From an uncultured Gemmatimonadota bacterium (GTDB lineage: Bacteria; Gemmatimonadota; Gemmatimonadetes; Gemmatimonadales; GWC2-71-9), in assembly GCA_946887295.1 (NCBI GenBank), contig CAMPKP010000144.1, forward strand, positions 1-8,534: a stretch of 8,534 nt of DNA, given 5' to 3'. Below the pieces are notes generated by a model. That model searched no databases. It was not told the origin of the DNA and saw only the letters and a program-made list of their open reading frames with translations. Below, in pieces: positions 5,466 to 8,534 of this stretch (its first letter is position 1; every line of letters begins with the position of its first letter). The translations under genes and the position numbers were made by a program.

Positions 5466-7126
5466 GCCGCCGGAGAGCGGGAGCCTTCGGTGTGGCCCTG
5501 CTGCTGGTCCTGCTCCTGTGGCTGGTGCTCTATCCGCTGGTCCTGGTGCTGGCCGAGGGGGTGCGCGGCTCGGAGGGGTGGACCCTCGAGCACGTGCGGC
5601 GGTTCGTGGGACGTCCGACCGAAATGCGCGCGCTGTGGGGCAGTCTCTGGATCTCGGTCGCCAGCGTGGCGCTCGCGGCGCTGCTCGGCATCCCGCTCGC
5701 GTTTCTGGTGGGGCGGTACGATCTCCCCGGCGGGCGCGTGCTGGGGGGACTGGTGGCGCTCCCGGCGGTGCTCCCGCCCCTGGTCGGCGTCGTGGCCTTC
5801 CTCTTCCTCTACGGCGAGACCGGCTTCGTCTCGCTGCTGCTGATGCGGCTGCTGCGGCTGGAGGAGCCGCCCTGGCGTCTGGAGGGCGCGGGCGCGATCC
5901 TGCTGGTCCACGCCTATTCCATGTACGTGTACTTCTACCTGCTGGTGCGGGCGTCCCTGGTCTCGCTCGATGCTTCGCAGCTGGAGGCTGCCGCGAGTCT
6001 CGGGGCGGGCCGCTGGCGCACCCTCCGCCGGATCGTGGTGCCGCACCTGAAACCCGCCCTCGCGGGCGCGGCGCTGCTCACGTTCATGACCGCGCTGGGC
6101 TCGTTCAGCGCACCGTACGTCTTCGGCGGCGGGTTCCGGGTCATGCCCACCCAGATCGTCGCCACCCGGCTCAACGGCGAGAGCCAGCTCGCCATGGTCG
6201 AGACCGCCTCCCTCACGGCGCTGGCGCTGCTCGCGCTGCTGGTGTTCCGGAGCCGCCCGGGCGGCTCCGGCGGGAGCGGCCGCAAGGGCGCTGCTCCGGC
6301 CAGGATCGTCATCCGCAGTCGCCCGGCGCGGCTCGCGGTGGGAGTCGTGGGATGGACGCTCGCCGCGCTGCTGCTGCTTCCTCACCTGACCCTGGTCCTG
6401 GTCTCCTTCGTGCCGGTCGGCACCTGGACGACCGAACCGCTCCCGCCGGCGTACACCCTGCGCAACTACCTGGCACTGGTGGATGATCCGGTGCGGGCGC
6501 GGCCCCTGCTGAACAGCCTGTGGCTCGCGAGCGTGGCCACGCTCGCGGCGGTCGCCATCGCGCTCGCGGGATCGCTCCTGAGCGCCCGGCGGCGAACCGC
6601 TCCGCGCCGGGCGGTGGAGAGTCTCCTGGCGCTGCCCTGGGCGGTGCCGGGCACCGTGTTCGCCATCGCGCTGGCGACCGCGTTCAGCGTCCATCAGCCG
6701 GCGGCCGCCCGGGTCGTCCTCGTCGGCACGCTCTGGATCCTGCCGCTGGCTTATCTCGTACGGAACCTGCCGATCACCAGCCGTGCGATCACGGCCGGCG
6801 TTCGCGCCCTCGATCCCTCACTCGACGAGGCGGCGGCCAGCCTGGGCGCCGGACGGTGGCGGACGCTGAGGCGGGTGACGATCCCGCTGCTCCGTCCCGC
6901 TCTGCTCGCCGGGGCCAGTCTGGCCTTCGTGACCTCCTTCGGGGACTTCGTGACGTCCATCATGCTCTACACCTACGACACGAGGCCGATCTCCCTGGAG
7001 ATCCTGTCGAGCCTGCGGCAGGCCGACGTCGGCGTCGCCGCGGCATACGGCGTCGTGCTCATGCTGGTGAGCGCGGCGGTCTTCGCGCTGGGGGCCGGGC
7101 CGACACGAGGAGGGAACGCCGGGTGA
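5462..7126 (+). CDS. Fused two-domain ABC permease (FbpB-type, 12 helices)
   Basis: The protein has 554 residues and two binding-protein-dependent permease domains in one chain. The first half has helices near 8-31, 59-83, 95-118, 143-165, 198-222 and 246-262. A Gly/Ser/Arg-rich linker (263-289) joins it to the second half, with helices near 291-317, 350-374, 385-408, 416-435, 480-503 and 524-545. Each half carries the cytoplasmic EAA coupling loop that docks on the ATPase, and the core is identical in both: EAAASLGAGRWRTLRR at 175-190 and 456-471, followed by P-H-L-K-P or P-L-L-R-P. It forms the membrane channel for ligand delivered by the lipoprotein and is typical of FbpB, AfuB, thiamine ThiP and phosphonate importers. 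The length fits these families. The ATG overlaps the ATPase stop (ATGA) and has a strong ribosome site. It ends in TGA overlapping the MFS start. The substrate is not determinable from sequence. Confidence 0.92.
   Translation: MSRRRAGAFGVALLLVLLLWLVLYPLVLVLAEGVRGSEGWTLEHVRRFVGRPTEMRALWGSLWISVASVALAALLGIPLAFLVGRYDLPGGRVLGGLVALPAVLPPLVGVVAFLFLYGETGFVSLLLMRLLRLEEPPWRLEGAGAILLVHAYSMYVYFYLLVRASLVSLDASQLEAAASLGAGRWRTLRRIVVPHLKPALAGAALLTFMTALGSFSAPYVFGGGFRVMPTQIVATRLNGESQLAMVETASLTALALLALLVFRSRPGGSGGSGRKGAAPARIVIRSRPARLAVGVVGWTLAALLLLPHLTLVLVSFVPVGTWTTEPLPPAYTLRNYLALVDDPVRARPLLNSLWLASVATLAAVAIALAGSLLSARRRTAPRRAVESLLALPWAVPGTVFAIALATAFSVHQPAAARVVLVGTLWILPLAYLVRNLPITSRAITAGVRALDPSLDEAAASLGAGRWRTLRRVTIPLLRPALLAGASLAFVTSFGDFVTSIMLYTYDTRPISLEILSSLRQADVGVAAAYGVVLMLVSAAVFALGAGPTRGGNAG
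5984..6031 (+). repeat. First EAA coupling loop (protein-level repeat, copy 1)
   Basis: Encodes EAAASLGAGRWRTLRR in the first permease half. The same 16 residues are encoded at 6827-6874, but 13 of the 16 codons differ, all synonymously (14 base changes in 48). Only the GAG, TGG and final CGG codons are shared. Confidence 0.9.
6248..6328 (+). other. Gly/Ser/Arg linker joining the two permease domains
   Basis: Permease residues 263-289, starting RSRPGGSGGSGRKG, form a flexible basic segment between the sixth and seventh membrane helices. Its composition differs from the flanking helices and it marks the fusion point of the two domains. The positive charge places it in the cytoplasm under the positive-inside rule. 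Confidence 0.6.
6827..6874 (+). repeat. Second EAA coupling loop (protein-level repeat, copy 2)
   Basis: Encodes EAAASLGAGRWRTLRR in the second permease half, identical in protein to the loop at 5984-6031 but with mostly different synonymous codons. The residues after it (VTIPLLRPA against IVVPHLKPA) differ. Confidence 0.9.
7107..7115 (+). promoter_or_regulatory. Ribosome binding site for the MFS gene
   Basis: GAGGAGGGA lies in the last codons of the permease gene, with the GGAGG core ending 9 nt before the GTG at 7123. It supports this GTG, which overlaps the permease TGA (GTGA), over any upstream start in the same open frame. Confidence 0.7.
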
Positions 7127-8352
7127 CCTCGCCCAGCGCCAGCGGCGGCTTCCGCCGGCTGGCGATCCTGATCGCGGTCAACTTCGTGGACATGGTCGGC
7201 TTCATGATCGTGCTCCCGCTGTTGCCCTTCTACGCGCTCGACCTCGACGCGTCGCCCGAGATCATCGGGCTGCTGATCGCGTCCTTCTCGATCGCACAGC
7301 TGGTGTCGGCGCCGTTCTGGGGCAGGCTGTCCGATCGCTACGGCCGCCGTCCCGCGCTGCTGATCGGGCTCACCGCCTCGGCGATCGCGTACGTGGTCTT
7401 CGGCTTCGCCGAGAGCCTGTGGCTGCTGTTCCTGTCGCGGCTGGTCCAGGGCGCGGGCGGAGGCACCACGGGCGTGGCCCAGGCCTATGTGGCCGACACG
7501 ATGGCGCCGCGAGAGCGGGCCAAGGCTCTGGGCTGGCTCTCGGCCGCGACGTCCGCCGGCGTGGCCTTCGGACCGGTCATCGGATCGTTCGCCGCGCACC
7601 TCGGCAGGGCCGCGCCCGGGCTGGTCGCCGCCACGCTCTGCCTCGTGAACGTCGCCTTCGCCTGGCGCTGGCTGCCGGAATCCCGATCGCGACAGGAGGG
7701 GCCGCCGCCGCCCCGGCGGCCGGTCTGGCACCCGGCGTGGACCGCGCTGCGGCACCCGGGCGCGCCGCTCTCCCGGCTGCTCTGGATCTACGGGATCGGC
7801 ATGGTGGCGTTCAGCTCGCAGACCTCGGTGCTCGCCCTGTATCTCGGCGCCGAGTTCGGGCTCGATGAGCGGAGCATCGGGCCCGTCTTCACGTATATCG
7901 GAGTTCTCTCCTTCGTCATGCGCAGCGCCCTGCTGGGGCCGATCGTGGAGCGGCTGGGTGAGCTCTGGACCGTCCGGCTCGGCGCGGCGCTGCTCGCGGT
8001 GGGCCTCTGGCTCTACCCGACTCCGGAATCGCTCTGGACCTTCGCCCTCGTCATCCCCCTTGTGCCGATCGGCACGGCACTGCTGTTTCCATCCACTACC
8101 TCACTCATGTCCCGCCAGTCCGATCCCCGCGAGCTGGGTACCACCATGGGAGTGGCTCAGACCTTCGCCGGGCTGGCCCGAGTGGCGGCACCGCTGCTCG
8201 CGACGACGGCGTTTCAACGTCTCGGTCACGGTGCGCCCTTCTACATCGCCGCCGGCTGCATGGCGGTCGCCGGTGTGCTGGCGTTCCAGATCAAATCCGG
8301 TCCCAGCGTCTCCGCGCCTGCGATGGCGGAGGAAGGAGCGAGGGTCTCATGA
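7123..8352 (+). CDS. Major facilitator superfamily transporter (DHA1/TetA-like)
   Basis: The protein has 409 residues, the usual MFS length. About 12 hydrophobic segments are split 6+6 by a cytoplasmic loop at about 185-215 containing a proline run (EGPPPPRRP). The loop between helices 2 and 3 carries MFS motif A, GRLSDRYGRRP (67-77). Helix 4 has SRLVQGAGGG (motif B-like, R106). Helix 5 has GVAFGPVIGSF (147-157), resembling the antiporter motif C of drug/H+ exporters, although the usual second glycine after GPVIG is Ser. The N-terminal VNFVDMVGFMIVLPLLPFY resembles TetA and multidrug exporters of the DHA1 group. It probably exports a small molecule in exchange for protons at the inner membrane; the substrate is unknown. 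The start is the GTG overlapping the permease stop, with a good ribosome site. Its stop overlaps the next gene (ATGA). It could be a resistance pump or the exit route for a product of this operon. Confidence 0.88.
   Translation: MTSPSASGGFRRLAILIAVNFVDMVGFMIVLPLLPFYALDLDASPEIIGLLIASFSIAQLVSAPFWGRLSDRYGRRPALLIGLTASAIAYVVFGFAESLWLLFLSRLVQGAGGGTTGVAQAYVADTMAPRERAKALGWLSAATSAGVAFGPVIGSFAAHLGRAAPGLVAATLCLVNVAFAWRWLPESRSRQEGPPPPRRPVWHPAWTALRHPGAPLSRLLWIYGIGMVAFSSQTSVLALYLGAEFGLDERSIGPVFTYIGVLSFVMRSALLGPIVERLGELWTVRLGAALLAVGLWLYPTPESLWTFALVIPLVPIGTALLFPSTTSLMSRQSDPRELGTTMGVAQTFAGLARVAAPLLATTAFQRLGHGAPFYIAAGCMAVAGVLAFQIKSGPSVSAPAMAEEGARVS
8334..8344 (+). promoter_or_regulatory. Purine-rich ribosome binding region for the last gene
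   Basis: AGGAG (8334-8338) and AGGG (8341-8344) lie 10 and 4 nt before the ATG at 8349. The site supports an ATGA-coupled start there. Confidence 0.5.
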
Positions 8353-8534
8353 GCACGGACGACCGCCTCGATCGGCTGGAGCGGCGGGTCGAGGTACTGG
8401 AGGCGCTGCTGCGGGCCGGGCAGCGAGCGGGCGTCGACGCGGCGTCGGCCGGCGTCCCGGCGGTTGCCGCGCGGCCGGCCGCGGGCTGCTCGCGGTCGGC
8501 GTCCTCGCGCTCCTCATGGCGACGGGCTACCTGC
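8349..8534 (+). CDS. Partial gene: coiled-coil start then membrane helix, possibly DUF2339-like, with an apparent frame change
   Basis: The ATG at 8349 overlaps the MFS TGA (ATGA). The first 22 codons read MSTDDRLDRLERRVEVLEAL, a heptad-like charged coiled coil, followed by an Ala/Gly-rich stretch. From about 8469 the same frame yields an implausible Ser/Arg/Cys-rich sequence (GCSRSASSRSSWRRATC). The frame two positions on (codons from 8486) instead reads GLLAVGVLALLMATGYL, a convincing membrane helix with G or C at every third position. A single missing base or two extra bases between roughly 8412 and 8483 would join them. A short coiled coil, a variable linker and then a Gly-Leu-Leu-Ala helix ending in GYL recall the N-terminus of DUF2339 multi-helix membrane proteins. 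That family call is tentative because the gene runs off the window. The frame break could be an assembly error, a mutation or a recoding event. Confidence 0.55.
   Translation, partial: MSTDDRLDRLERRVEVLEALLRAGQRAGVDAASAGVPAVAARPAAGCSRSASSRSSWRRATC

Noticed and set aside
5830..5870. CTG-rich run in the permease gene resembling a short repeat
   Set aside because: It simply encodes leucines of a hydrophobic segment (LLLMRLLRLEE) with preferred codons; there is no regular period.
6520..7122. N-terminal extension of the MFS frame upstream of 7123
   Set aside because: It is a shadow of the permease gene; the MFS fold starts just after the GTG at 7123, which has its own ribosome site.
1..8534. CRISPR arrays, insertion sequences, phage or toxin-antitoxin genes, tRNAs
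   Set aside because: I saw no regularly spaced direct repeats, transposase motifs, terminal inverted repeats or tRNA-like folds; the window is almost fully occupied by ordinary coding sequence.

Overview
The window is very GC-rich, with third codon positions almost all G or C, and is densely packed with genes on the + strand. The likely source is a high-GC environmental bacterium. A secreted PIG-L/LmbE protein of about 900 residues, carrying an amidotransferase-like tail, is a style of protein I associate with Gemmatimonadota and neighbouring soil lineages. This is an inference from protein style; no rRNA or other marker gene is present.

Layout: (1) 70-576, a small four-helix membrane protein of unknown function with a strong ribosome binding site. 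(2) 577-647, the only real intergenic gap, filled by a long imperfect inverted repeat whose 3' arm runs up to the next start codon. (3) 648/651-3341, a secreted, cysteine-free PIG-L family deacetylase with a C-terminal class I amidotransferase-like domain. (4) 3343-4395, a lipoprotein ABC solute-binding protein. (5) 4392-5465, the ABC ATPase. (6) 5462-7126, a fused two-domain permease. (7) 7123-8352, a 12-helix MFS transporter. (8) 8349 to the window end, the start of a further gene (coiled coil, then a membrane helix) that appears to change reading frame.

From gene 3 onward the genes form one tight unit: a 1-nt gap between the deacetylase and the binding protein, then four successive 4-nt start/stop overlaps (ATGA, ATGA, GTGA, ATGA). 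Binding protein, ATPase and permease together make a complete binding-protein-dependent importer of the FbpABC/AfuABC/2-aminoethylphosphonate/thiamine type, in the order binding protein-ATPase-permease. An exported deacetylase coupled to an importer suggests a scavenging system in which an acylated amino-sugar compound is processed outside the membrane and a product is taken up. The substrate cannot be read from the sequence. The MFS protein could export an end product or be unrelated cargo.

I found no CRISPR array, insertion sequence, tRNA, rRNA or phage gene. The most interesting signals are the hairpin over the start of the deacetylase gene, the deacetylase-importer coupling, the two permease coupling loops that are identical in protein but recoded in DNA, and the apparent frame change at the right edge.
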